Positions 56,695 through 64,000 of a stretch of 64,000 bases of DNA are shown here, in pieces. The stretch comes from an uncultured Oscillospiraceae bacterium. Its GTDB lineage: Bacteria > Bacillota > Clostridia > Oscillospirales > Acutalibacteraceae. Position numbers and translations under genes: made by a program. The stretch spans positions 82,187 to 146,186 of the forward strand of contig CAJUNQ010000094.1 of assembly GCA_910587835.1 (NCBI GenBank). The letters run 5' to 3'. Position 1 is the first letter of the stretch, and each line of letters begins with the position of its first letter. The notes below the pieces were generated by a model that made no database searches, was not told where the DNA came from, and saw only the letters and a program-made list of their open reading frames with translations.

Positions 56695-58577
56695 TGCACT
56701 CTCCCGAATTGCTTTTCCAGCTCCCGCCGTTTCAGCAAAATGTAGACCGGCCTGCCGTGGGGGCAGTAGCGGACCTCCGGATTCTGTTCCAGCTCCTTTG
56801 CCAGAGAGACCAGCTCCTCCCGGGTGGTGTGGTCGCCGGCTTTCATGGCGGCACGACAGGCAATATTGTGATAAACCCAGTCCATATGCTCGGTAGTGAT
56901 TTCCGTTTTCAGACCAGCCAGCCGTCCGGCAATCTCCATCACCGCCTCAGCGGCGTCCCCGCCGTCCAGCATCAGCGGGGCCGAGCGGACCAGCACCATG
57001 CCCGAGCCAAAGTCCGACACCTCAAACCCAGCCTGCAGCAGCTCCTGCTCATGCGCCAGCACCGCGGTATATTCCTCCTTGTCCAGGCTGACAGCCACCG
57101 GCTCCAAAAGGGTCTGCGCCTCGCTGCCATGCTTCCCCGCCTTCAGCCGCTCATACAGCAGCCGCTCATGGGCCGCATGCTTGTCAATAAACATCAGCCC
57201 GTCCTTCCCATACTCCACCATGATATACGTCCCAAAGGCCTCGCCCAACACCCGGGCAGATATCTCCAACGGCGCCGATGCAGGACACTCCTCCTGAATG
57301 GAAGGGGCCGGTTCCAAAGAAGCTGCCGGCTTTGGAATAAAAACAGGGCGAAGAACCGGCTCTGAGACTGTCTCAGTCACCGTTCTTGCAGGGGACTCTA
57401 CCGGTGCTGGTCGGACGGGAGGCTCCACCACCCGGAGGGGCGGACTGTCCAGCTCCGGCAGAGTCACCGCTGCCCCGCTGTCCCGGAGTACCATCGGGGC
57501 AGCAGACAAGGGCAGCTGCTCCTGCTTTTCCGGCACCGGCGCATAAGGCGAGGCAGCAGGCCGTTTCAGCTCCAGCTCCTTCGGCCGGTCTCCTGCCTTC
57601 AACGCCGAGTAGACCCCGTGATATACCGCGTCAAAAATAGGCCGCTCATTGACAAAACGAACCTCCAGCTTTGCCGGGTGCACATTCACGTCCACCGCCC
57701 CCGCCGCCACCTGAATATGCAGCACACAGGCCGGAAACTTGCCCACCATAATAGAACCCTTATAGGCCTCCTCCAAAGCCGCCATAGCGGTACGGCTGCG
57801 AATAAACCTGCCGTTGATAAAAAAATTCTGCATACTGCGCTGGGGGCGGCTGGCCGCAGGGACACTGATAAAGCCCTGAACCTTTACATGCTCCAGTTCA
57901 TAACGTACAGGAATCAGAGCGGAAGCGAATTCCTTGCCATATACCGCGTAAACAGCCGAGGCAAGCTTACTGTCTCCCGGGGTGTGAAGCTGTTCCCTTC
58001 CGTCCCGGATAAAGCGCAGAGAGATCTCCGGGTGGGACATAGCCAGCTTGTCCAGCACGCCCGCCACAGAGTTTCCCTCGGTAGAGTCCTTTTTCAGGAA
58101 CTTCATCCGGGCAGGCGTGTTGAAAAACAGGTCGCGCACAATAATGGTCGTGCCCTGGGGACAGCCCACCTCCTCCAACTCCGGCTCCTCCTCGCCGCCG
58201 CAGAGATACCGCACCCCGGTCTCCTGGTCCCGCATCCGGGTAAACATCTCCACATGGGACACCGCAGAAACAGAAGCTAACGCCTCACCCCGGAAGCCCA
58301 GGGTCCCTATCGAGTTCAGGTCCTCCTCATTCGCCACCTTACTGGTAGCATGTCGCAGAAAGGCCACCGGCACCTCCTCAGGCGCAATGCCGCAGCCGTT
58401 GTCTGTCACCCGCATATAGGTGACGCCGCCCCGGCGGATTTCCACAGTCACCACACTGGCCCCCGCGTCTACAGCATTCTCCACCAGCTCCTTGATCACC
58501 GCAGAAGGCCGCTCCACCACCTCGCCGGCGGCAATCAGCTCCGCTACTTGCTTGTCCAATACCCGTATTTTGGGCAT
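56691..58577 (-). CDS. mutL: DNA mismatch repair protein MutL (endonuclease type)
   Basis: An N-terminal GHKL ATPase (IAAGEVVERPSAVIKELVEN; DNGCGI; GFRGEAL) is followed by a Pro/Val-rich linker (about 340-430). The C-terminal domain bears the endonuclease motif as DKHAAHERLLYE, corresponding to DQHA(X)2E(X)4E, and CPHGRPVY near the end. This marks a nicking MutL, as expected for a species without MutH. Length 628 aa. Overlaps miaA by 4 nt. Confidence 0.97.
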   Translation of the reverse strand: MPKIRVLDKQVAELIAAGEVVERPSAVIKELVENAVDAGASVVTVEIRRGGVTYMRVTDNGCGIAPEEVPVAFLRHATSKVANEEDLNSIGTLGFRGEALASVSAVSHVEMFTRMRDQETGVRYLCGGEEEPELEEVGCPQGTTIIVRDLFFNTPARMKFLKKDSTEGNSVAGVLDKLAMSHPEISLRFIRDGREQLHTPGDSKLASAVYAVYGKEFASALIPVRYELEHVKVQGFISVPAASRPQRSMQNFFINGRFIRSRTAMAALEEAYKGSIMVGKFPACVLHIQVAAGAVDVNVHPAKLEVRFVNERPIFDAVYHGVYSALKAGDRPKELELKRPAASPYAPVPEKQEQLPLSAAPMVLRDSGAAVTLPELDSPPLRVVEPPVRPAPVESPARTVTETVSEPVLRPVFIPKPAASLEPAPSIQEECPASAPLEISARVLGEAFGTYIMVEYGKDGLMFIDKHAAHERLLYERLKAGKHGSEAQTLLEPVAVSLDKEEYTAVLAHEQELLQAGFEVSDFGSGMVLVRSAPLMLDGGDAAEAVMEIAGRLAGLKTEITTEHMDWVYHNIACRAAMKAGDHTTREELVSLAKELEQNPEVRYCPHGRPVYILLKRRELEKQFGRVQ

Positions 58578-58591
58578 AGCCTCACCCCTTT

Positions 58592-58993
58592 CTACAATTC
58601 CTTGCGAAAAAAGATCTCCAAGGCCTCCCCCGGCAGCAACAGGGAACCGCAGTCCACATATCCATGCCTGCGGTAGAAAAACTGCGCCCGCTCGTTAGCC
58701 AAAGAGGATGTCATCACCTGCTGATAGCCTAGCGTCTTCATTTCCTCTTCCCAAAAACTGATAAGCTGCCCGCCAAGTCCCCGGCCCCGCCAGCCCTCAA
58801 GTAAAAAGAGCAGGTTCATAAACGGCGTGTGATCCCAAAACAGATTATACCGCAGCCAGCCAATCAGCTCATCCTTTTCTGTCAGAACCAGCACCCGCTT
58901 CAAAGCAATCAAGCTGACAAGCTCTTGCCTTGACACATGGCGGTCCAGCTGACACAGCGCGTCCCAATCCCCCTGCTCCGCATACCGTATCAT
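58592..58993 (-). CDS. GNAT acetyltransferase
   Basis: A 133-aa single-domain GNAT. The acetyl-CoA loop region is EGWRGRGLGGQLISFWEEEM, preceded by IGWLRYNLFWDHTPFMNLL and followed by SSLANERAQFFYRRHGYVDCG. Substrate unknown. The ATG overlaps the upstream TGA (ATGA), coupling it to the DGHTR-motif gene. It lies between mutS and mutL with two other accessory genes. Confidence 0.85.
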   Translation of the reverse strand: MIRYAEQGDWDALCQLDRHVSRQELVSLIALKRVLVLTEKDELIGWLRYNLFWDHTPFMNLLFLLEGWRGRGLGGQLISFWEEEMKTLGYQQVMTSSLANERAQFFYRRHGYVDCGSLLLPGEALEIFFRKEL

Positions 58994-59616
58994 GTCGCGC
59001 CGTCCTCCATCCGTTGAAAATATTCATCGCAGAATTGGTCCCATTTAATTTCATACTCCTCATGTGGAATCACCTTCAGTTCATAAGGAGATTCCACCCC
59101 ACGCCGCCGGGCCTCCTGTACAAAGCCAAATATGCCTTCATTCACCGGCGCTATAAAGGCGAACACCTTGTCAATACCCAACGCTGCCGCTGCAGCCAGC
59201 CGGGTGTGGCCGTCATGGGATATATATCTTCCTTCCACAGGGGTAACGGGAATTACAACATCCTCCCCGCCTTTGACAAAATCCCGCACCGCAGCCAGCT
59301 TTTCCTGGTCTACATAAAATTGGGATGGCTGTATGTCTTCTAGCTTTACAGCAAACAACTCCACCGGCGGAAACTCCAAACTCCATTCTCCTGTACTGTC
59401 GGTAAACCGGGTAATATGCCCTGCATAAAAGCGAAAGCTCTGGATGACCTCACTGTAAAGCTCCGGCCTTTCCCCTCGTACCACCGCACTGTCCCTGCCG
59501 GTGATTTCCACCTCATAAGGCGTCCCATCCACAAGAAAGGCCCCGTGCTGGCGCAAAACCTTGGGCGAAAACCGGCAATCATCGTAACGATTGACTCTCT
59601 GAATATCCGGCTCCAT
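58990..59616 (-). CDS. ParB/sulfiredoxin-fold-like protein with DGHTR motif
   Basis: A 208-aa soluble protein. The centre has ISHDGHTRLAAAAALGIDKV (about 138-157), which resembles the DGHxR/GxxR nucleotide-binding box of ParB- and sulfiredoxin-like folds. The upstream segment (VKLEDIQPSQFYVDQEKLAAV) fits the N-terminal part of that fold. The opening beta-rich part (FLVDGTPYEVEITGRDS) is unfamiliar. No DNA-binding helix-turn-helix is evident. The ATG at 59616 has AGGAGAAA upstream; a 28-codon extension overlaps the methyltransferase gene. Function unknown. Confidence 0.6.
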   Translation of the reverse strand: MEPDIQRVNRYDDCRFSPKVLRQHGAFLVDGTPYEVEITGRDSAVVRGERPELYSEVIQSFRFYAGHITRFTDSTGEWSLEFPPVELFAVKLEDIQPSQFYVDQEKLAAVRDFVKGGEDVVIPVTPVEGRYISHDGHTRLAAAAALGIDKVFAFIAPVNEGIFGFVQEARRRGVESPYELKVIPHEEYEIKWDQFCDEYFQRMEDGAT

Positions 59617-59617
59617 T

Positions 59618-60376
59618 CTATTTCTCCTTGATTGCCCGGGTGGCCAAATAGCAGGGAATATGGTGCTCATGAAAGGTCCCCGCCCCGTTGGTGTCCTCAT
59701 ACAGGTGGGTCAGCCGGAAGCCCGCCTCCAGCTGCCCGCCAATCTGCTCCTCCATGGTGTGGGAGAACTGCATCCCATCATCATCCGCCTCTAGCTGTGC
59801 CCGCTGCTCCGGGTTTTTCAGCGGATCAAAGGGAAACATGCTCAGCTCCTCCCGGCAATCCTCATTTGCGAACAGGAAATTGATACCGTTATCCAGTCCA
59901 GAGAGCAGAATCCCTCCCGGCGCCAGCACCCGAAAGCACTCTCTGAAAATAGGCTTGACCTCCTGCACATAACAGTTGGACACCGGGTGAAAAATCAGGT
60001 CAAACTCCCCGTCCTCAAAGGGCAGAGGCTTGGTCATGTCTCCCCGGATGATACGAATATCATACCCCTCCCGGGCGGCAACCAGCCGCTCGCTTTCCAG
60101 CTGGCGCTCCGAGTAGTCAAACACCGTGCAAACCGCTCCCAACGCTGCGAAAACAGGCATCTGCTGCCCGCCGCCGCTGGCAAGACCCAGCACCCGCTTG
60201 CCCTTCAGCTCCCCATACCACGCCTTGGGCACGGGCTTTGTGGGGGTCAGCACCATTTGCCAATCTCCCTGCAGGGCTCTCTCATATTCCTCATGACTAA
60301 TGGGAATGCCCCATTCCCATCCCTCCTCAATCCACCGGTCAATGGTGGCCGCGTTTATATCTGCATAATTTTCCAT
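59618..60376 (-). CDS. Class I SAM-dependent methyltransferase
   Basis: A 252-aa methyltransferase. Motif I is VLGLASGGGQQMPVFAALGA, the post-II acidic residue is in VFDYSERQLE, and GDMTKPLPFEDGEFDLIFHP is motif II/III. The C-terminal FRLTHLYEDTNGAGTFHEHH is typical of small-molecule (SmtA-like) enzymes. It begins 12 nt after mutS and ends 1 nt before the next gene. Substrate unknown. Confidence 0.85.
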   Translation of the reverse strand: MENYADINAATIDRWIEEGWEWGIPISHEEYERALQGDWQMVLTPTKPVPKAWYGELKGKRVLGLASGGGQQMPVFAALGAVCTVFDYSERQLESERLVAAREGYDIRIIRGDMTKPLPFEDGEFDLIFHPVSNCYVQEVKPIFRECFRVLAPGGILLSGLDNGINFLFANEDCREELSMFPFDPLKNPEQRAQLEADDDGMQFSHTMEEQIGGQLEAGFRLTHLYEDTNGAGTFHEHHIPCYLATRAIKEK

Positions 60377-60388
60377 TTGTGAATCCTC

Positions 60389-63010
60389 TCACTGCTTTAA
60401 TAATGTTGACAGCTCAAAAAGTGCGTTCATACACTGCATAGGGGTCATAGCGTTGACGTCCATCTCCCGCAGCCTTTGCAGCACCTGGCCGTCTGTGCCC
60501 TGCATGGTCAGCTGTACCGGCTCCTCCTGGGCACGAAACGCTGCCCGCCGGGCCGCGTGATCCTGGCCGTCAGAGCTCTCCAGCTCCGCCAGTACCTGCT
60601 TGGCCCGGCGAATGACCTTCTCCGGCACTCCGGCCAGCTTGGCCACCTCAATGCCAAAGCTATCGTCCGCCCCGCCCCGCACAATGCGCCGCAAAAAGGT
60701 GATGTCGTCCCCCCGCTTCTTCACCGCAATATTGAAATTCCGGGTCCCGGGCAGCAGAGCCTCCAACTCCGTCAGCTCATGGTAATGGGTGGCAAACAGG
60801 GTCTTGGCGCCCACCAGCTTGGGGTCCTGCACATACTCCAACACTGCCCGGGCAATACTCATGCCGTCAAAGGTAGAGGTGCCCCGGCCAATCTCGTCAA
60901 ATATAATCAGACTTTTGAAGGTCGCGCTTTTCAGAATCTCCGCCACCTCGCTCATCTCAATCATAAAGGTCGACTGTCCGGCGGACAAATCATCCGACGC
61001 GCCCACCCGGGTAAAAATACCGTCCACAATGCCGATTTCCGCCACAGAGGCAGGCACAAAGCAGCCAATCTGCGCCATAATGGTAATAATAGCCGTCTGC
61101 CGCATATAGGTAGACTTGCCCGCCATATTGGGCCCGGTGATAATGGCCACCCGGGTGTCGTTCATGTCCATATCCACATCATTGGGCACAAAGGGCGTGT
61201 CATGAAGCAAAGCCTCCACCACCGGGTGGCGGGCGTCCTTCAGGTAGAGCTTGCCGCTGGCGTTAACCACAGGCCGGGTGTAATCATTTTTTACCGAAAC
61301 CTGTGCAAAGGAGGCCAACACGTCCAGCGCCGCCACTGCCCTGGCGCTCTGCTGCACCCGGTCCAGCTCCTGAGCCACACGAAGCCGGATGTCCTCAAAG
61401 ATCCTGCCCTCCATCTCTATGGAACGGTCATGAGCGCCCAAAACCCGGTTTTCCAGCTCCTTCAGCTCCGGGGTAATGTACCGCTCGCCGCCGGTAAGGG
61501 TCTGTTTGCGTATGTAGGTCTCAGGCACCTTGTCCTTATACGAATTGGTGACCTCGATATAATAGCCGAACACCTTGTTAAAGCCCACCTTCAGCTTGGG
61601 AATGCCTGTGCGTTCCCGCTCGGCAGCCTCAATAGAGGCGATCAATGCCTGTCCCCCGCTCATGTCGCTGCGCACTGCGTCCAGCTCCTGGCTGTAGCCC
61701 GGCTTGATCAGCTTCCCCTCCCGGATGGTAAAAGGCGGGTTCTCATCAATGGCCTCGTCAATCCATCCGGCAACATCCGCCAACCCGTCAATCTCACCGT
61801 TCAGCTCCTGAATCAATGTGGCCTCTCCCTGGTCCAGCACCTGCTTTAGTCCTGGCAGCTTTTGCAGCGCTGCGCATAAACTGCGCAGGTCCCGCCCATT
61901 GGCAGTGGCGTTCACCACCCGGGTCATAATCCGTTCCAGGTCGTGAATCCCCGCCAGCTGTTCCCCCAGCTCATCCAGCAGCTGAGGACTGCCCGCCAGC
62001 TCCTCCACCGCATTCAGCCGCCGGGTAATCCGGGCGGGGCTGAGCAGAGGCCGTTCCAGCCATGCCCGAATCATCCGCTTGCCCATAGGGGTCCTGGTCC
62101 GGTCCAACACCCACAGCAGAGAGCCCTTGCGCTCCTTGTTCCGCATGGTCTCCAACAGCTCCAGATTGCGCACAGCGTTCAGGTCCAGAGTCATATAGGC
62201 AGACTCCGCGTCCAGCTCCACCTCTGTAATGCGCTCCAAACCCCGTATCTGGGTGCGGCTCAAATAGTCCAGCAGCGCCCCCAGCGCCAGCACTGTCAGA
62301 GGCTTGTCTCCCAGCCCCAGCTCCGCCAGCGTCCGGCCCACAAACTGCCGTGTGACAGTCTCCCCGGCCAAAGCCTCCTGGTAGAGCTCCTCGTCCATAC
62401 ACTCCAACGAGGCCTGCAGCTTCTCCCGGATAAAGCCCCCCAGCTCCGTCAGCTCTGTGGCCTCCGGATTGATAAGAATTTCGCTGGGCGAAAAGCGGCC
62501 CAGCCGGTTTTTCAGCTCCCGCACCGTGTCCTGGGGCCCCAGAGACGCCATCTGCCCCACTTGCAGCTCTCCGGTAGAGATATCGGCAAAGCACAAGCCC
62601 ACGCCCCGCTGGTCATAGTACAGCGAACAGATAAAGTTGTTCCGGGCCTCGTCCAGCATACTGCCCTCAAACACAGTGCCCGGGGTAATGACCCGCACCA
62701 CCTCCCGCTTGACCAGACCCTTGGCGGCTTTTGGGTCCTCCACCTGGTCGCAGATCGTGACCCGGTAGCCCTTGGCCAGCAGCTTGGAGATATATCCCTC
62801 TGAGCTGTGGTAGGGAATGCCGCACATAGGCGCCCGCTCTCCCTGGCCGCAGTCCCGGCCGGTCAAGGTCAGGTCCAGCTCCTGAGAAACGGTCTTGGCG
62901 TCATTGAAGAACATCTCATAAAAGTCGCCCAGACGAAAAAAGAGGATGGAGTTGGGATTCTCCTTCTTTACTTCAAAATACTGCTTCATCATCGGAGAAA
63001 AGTCCGCCAT
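60389..63010 (-). CDS. mutS: DNA mismatch repair protein MutS
   Basis: Recognises mismatches and recruits MutL. The N-terminal mismatch-binding loop contains FFRLGDFYEMFFNDA (the F-x-E motif is FYEMF). Connector, lever and clamp regions follow, and the ATPase has Walker A ITGPNMAGKSTYMRQ, LIIFDEIGRGTSTFDG and THYHELTELE. Length 873 aa. The usual mutS-mutL pairing is interrupted here by three accessory genes. Confidence 0.97.
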   Translation of the reverse strand: MADFSPMMKQYFEVKKENPNSILFFRLGDFYEMFFNDAKTVSQELDLTLTGRDCGQGERAPMCGIPYHSSEGYISKLLAKGYRVTICDQVEDPKAAKGLVKREVVRVITPGTVFEGSMLDEARNNFICSLYYDQRGVGLCFADISTGELQVGQMASLGPQDTVRELKNRLGRFSPSEILINPEATELTELGGFIREKLQASLECMDEELYQEALAGETVTRQFVGRTLAELGLGDKPLTVLALGALLDYLSRTQIRGLERITEVELDAESAYMTLDLNAVRNLELLETMRNKERKGSLLWVLDRTRTPMGKRMIRAWLERPLLSPARITRRLNAVEELAGSPQLLDELGEQLAGIHDLERIMTRVVNATANGRDLRSLCAALQKLPGLKQVLDQGEATLIQELNGEIDGLADVAGWIDEAIDENPPFTIREGKLIKPGYSQELDAVRSDMSGGQALIASIEAAERERTGIPKLKVGFNKVFGYYIEVTNSYKDKVPETYIRKQTLTGGERYITPELKELENRVLGAHDRSIEMEGRIFEDIRLRVAQELDRVQQSARAVAALDVLASFAQVSVKNDYTRPVVNASGKLYLKDARHPVVEALLHDTPFVPNDVDMDMNDTRVAIITGPNMAGKSTYMRQTAIITIMAQIGCFVPASVAEIGIVDGIFTRVGASDDLSAGQSTFMIEMSEVAEILKSATFKSLIIFDEIGRGTSTFDGMSIARAVLEYVQDPKLVGAKTLFATHYHELTELEALLPGTRNFNIAVKKRGDDITFLRRIVRGGADDSFGIEVAKLAGVPEKVIRRAKQVLAELESSDGQDHAARRAAFRAQEEPVQLTMQGTDGQVLQRLREMDVNAMTPMQCMNALFELSTLLKQ

Positions 63011-63051
63011 GCTGAAAAACTCCCTTATCGGTAATGTTGGTCAAAAGCCGC

Positions 63052-63459
63052 TCAGTGGCAGCCCGCGCAGCTGGAGCAATCGCCCCCGCAGCTGGCCGCG
63101 TCATAGTCGCAGGTCTCCGGGTTCTCTCCCTCTGCACACAGGTTGAGAATGCCCGTCACCCGCTGAAACAGCGCGTCAAACTCATTTTTCGCCGCGTCAT
63201 ACCGCTGCATATGCTCATTCGCCATAATCTTCCCATACACCTCCCGGAACTCCTTGTTCAGCCGCTGCATGGTCTCGTCGTTCCGGTCGGGCTTGGCGGC
63301 CTCGTTGCTGATGGCCATGCGCTTGAGATTGAACTCCCCAATGGCGTCCTGCAGCTCCTGGTCCTCGTCGCTCTGCTGGCGGGCCAGCTGCAGCTCCACA
63401 AATTTCGGGTCCGCCTGAATGGCCTTGCCCAGCTCTCTGGTCAGTTCGATAATATCCAT
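63052..63459 (-). CDS. ylbF: YlbF-family protein with Cys-rich tail (RicAFT-like)
   Basis: A 135-aa helical protein (DIIELTRELGKAIQADPKFVE; QLARQQSDEDQELQDAIGEFN) of the YlbF/YmcA family. The last 30 residues hold six cysteines (LCAEG, TCDY, SCGG, DCSSCAGCH). In B. subtilis, YlbF, YmcA and YaaT form a complex with Fe-S clusters that influences RNA maturation and Spo0A activation; the tail here fits cluster binding. The ATG at 63459 has GGAGG 8 nt upstream. The partner genes are not in this window. Confidence 0.85.
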   Translation of the reverse strand: MDIIELTRELGKAIQADPKFVELQLARQQSDEDQELQDAIGEFNLKRMAISNEAAKPDRNDETMQRLNKEFREVYGKIMANEHMQRYDAAKNEFDALFQRVTGILNLCAEGENPETCDYDAASCGGDCSSCAGCH

Positions 63460-63476
63460 TTTCATTTCCTCCATAA

Positions 63477-63947
63477 TTATGATTTTTGTTTTTGACTTTG
63501 CAGGTAAAGGTAAAACCGGTACAACAGATACCCCAACGCCCCGCCGGTGACATTTGTAATCAAATCTGTCACATCGCAGCGGCGGTGATAGAGCAGAAAA
63601 ACGGTGGTAAGCAGTTGGAACAGCTCAATGGAAAGACTCAGCAAAAAAGTGGCCCTCACTGCTGAAAAGATGCCTGGCTTTTTGCGAATCATCCCATACA
63701 AAAAACCAAAGGGCATAGTCATAACAACATTCAGCAGAATCTGCTTTCCGGCATCAGAATAGCCCGCCATCAAATCCCGGAACGGCATCCAATATACATA
63801 AGTCACCGGCACAGACTCATGGTACAACCACTTGGGGTCCAGTGTAAAGTCACGAGGGATTACCGTAACACATAACACAAGAAAAAGGTAAATCCCCATC
63901 AAAACCACAGCGATTTTATCCCCGCGGTCCCGCTCCTTCCAACGCAT
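63477..63947 (-). CDS. VanZ-family membrane protein
   Basis: A 156-aa protein with four hydrophobic segments (for example IAVVLMGIYLFLVLCVTVI and ATFLLSLSIELFQLL) and the VanZ signature near the C-terminus (RRCDVTDLITNVTGGALGY), preceded by NVVMTMPFGFLYG. VanZ confers low-level teicoplanin resistance in enterococci, but most chromosomal relatives are uncharacterised, so no resistance is implied. The ATG at 63947 has AAGGAG 7 nt upstream. Confidence 0.88.
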   Translation of the reverse strand: MRWKERDRGDKIAVVLMGIYLFLVLCVTVIPRDFTLDPKWLYHESVPVTYVYWMPFRDLMAGYSDAGKQILLNVVMTMPFGFLYGMIRKKPGIFSAVRATFLLSLSIELFQLLTTVFLLYHRRCDVTDLITNVTGGALGYLLYRFYLYLQSQKQKS

Positions 63948-64000
63948 ATTATTTCTCCTTTCCTGGCCCAATGGGGCAATGGCTAGCTTAAATCCTTGCC

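Noticed and set aside
60476..61849. 457-codon open plus-strand frame antisense to mutS
   Set aside because: Same bias; low-complexity His/Arg/Leu-rich product and no start signal. Similar antisense frames opposite priA (45845-47239) and prkC (39278-40378) were dropped for the same reason.
63477..63947. Calling the VanZ-like gene glycopeptide resistance
   Set aside because: There are no other van genes, and most VanZ-family proteins are unrelated to resistance.
1..64000. CRISPR arrays, insertion sequences, rRNA genes or prophage
   Set aside because: No regularly spaced repeats, transposase motifs or rRNA sequence were seen. The only recombinase looks like a chromosomal Xer protein.

Overview
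The window reads as a chromosomal segment of an endospore-forming Gram-positive anaerobe of the class Clostridia. Evidence: SpoIVA, a SipL-type coat protein, a SpoVM-like peptide, CwlD, a SpoIVFB-like protease, DivIVA/SepF/YlmE/YlmH, PrkC/PrpC, RemA and YlbF are all present. Codon third positions favour G/C and many genes start at GTG or TTG behind strong GGAGG sites. The gene orders and the DUF3794/LysM protein beside spoIVA suggest an Oscillospiraceae-like gut organism (Flavonifractor/Lawsonibacter type); that placement is inference. I see no rRNA, CRISPR, prophage or insertion sequence. Nearly all genes lie on the minus strand; the exceptions are a 5'-truncated membrane-protein gene at the left edge and the metF-metH operon.

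Layout: 0-2 kb, truncated membrane protein and a XerC/D-type recombinase sharing a bidirectional terminator. 2-5.8 kb, radA with a GME-fold-like gene and a methyltransferase, then cwlD, separated by a 60-bp palindromic element between two promoter-like sites. 5.9-9.9 kb, methionine synthesis: metF, a separate MetH-reactivation protein and metH, behind a duplicated start region. 10-12.6 kb, an accessory block (effector-binding protein, TIM-barrel isomerase-like protein, AAC(3)-family acetyltransferase, GNAT). 12.7-13.2 kb, five tRNAs (Val, Asp, Phe, Gly, Cys in transcription order) with promoter and terminator. 13.2-15.2 kb, yerC, methyltransferase, hslO. 15.3-23 kb, the protein quality-control run tig-clpP-clpX-lon-ysxC followed by lysA. 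23.2-25.4 kb, thrC and a phosphoesterase. 25.4-29.5 kb, rplS with a structured leader, then lepB-ylqF-rnhB-yraN-dipeptidase.

29.5-36.5 kb holds two radical-SAM-associated genes and a compact sporulation locus. In transcription order the latter is a 57-aa cysteine-rich membrane microprotein, spoVM, a SigE-type promoter, sipL, spoIVA, a small membrane protein in the spoIVFA position and an M50 protease in the spoIVFB position. Overlapping stops and starts tie spoIVA to the last two genes, so coat-basement assembly and presumed pro-SigK processing appear to share one mother-cell transcription unit. The two smallest genes are easily missed by gene callers.

36.5-49.3 kb is one long housekeeping run from a SigA-type promoter: yicC-remA-gmk-rpoZ-priA-def-fmt-rsmB-rlmN-prpC-prkC-rsgA-thiN (RNA quality control, nucleotide supply, replication restart, translation initiation, rRNA modification, Ser/Thr signalling). 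49.4-64 kb is another: vanZ-like, ylbF, mutS, three accessory genes, mutL, miaA, an HlyD-like protein, ylmE, sepF, ylmH, divIVA, lspA, rluD and a GNAT-like gene, closed by a terminator.

Limits: assignments rest on motifs, length and gene order read by eye. Promoter, operator and RNA-structure calls come from consensus matching and base pairing, not from computation or experiment.
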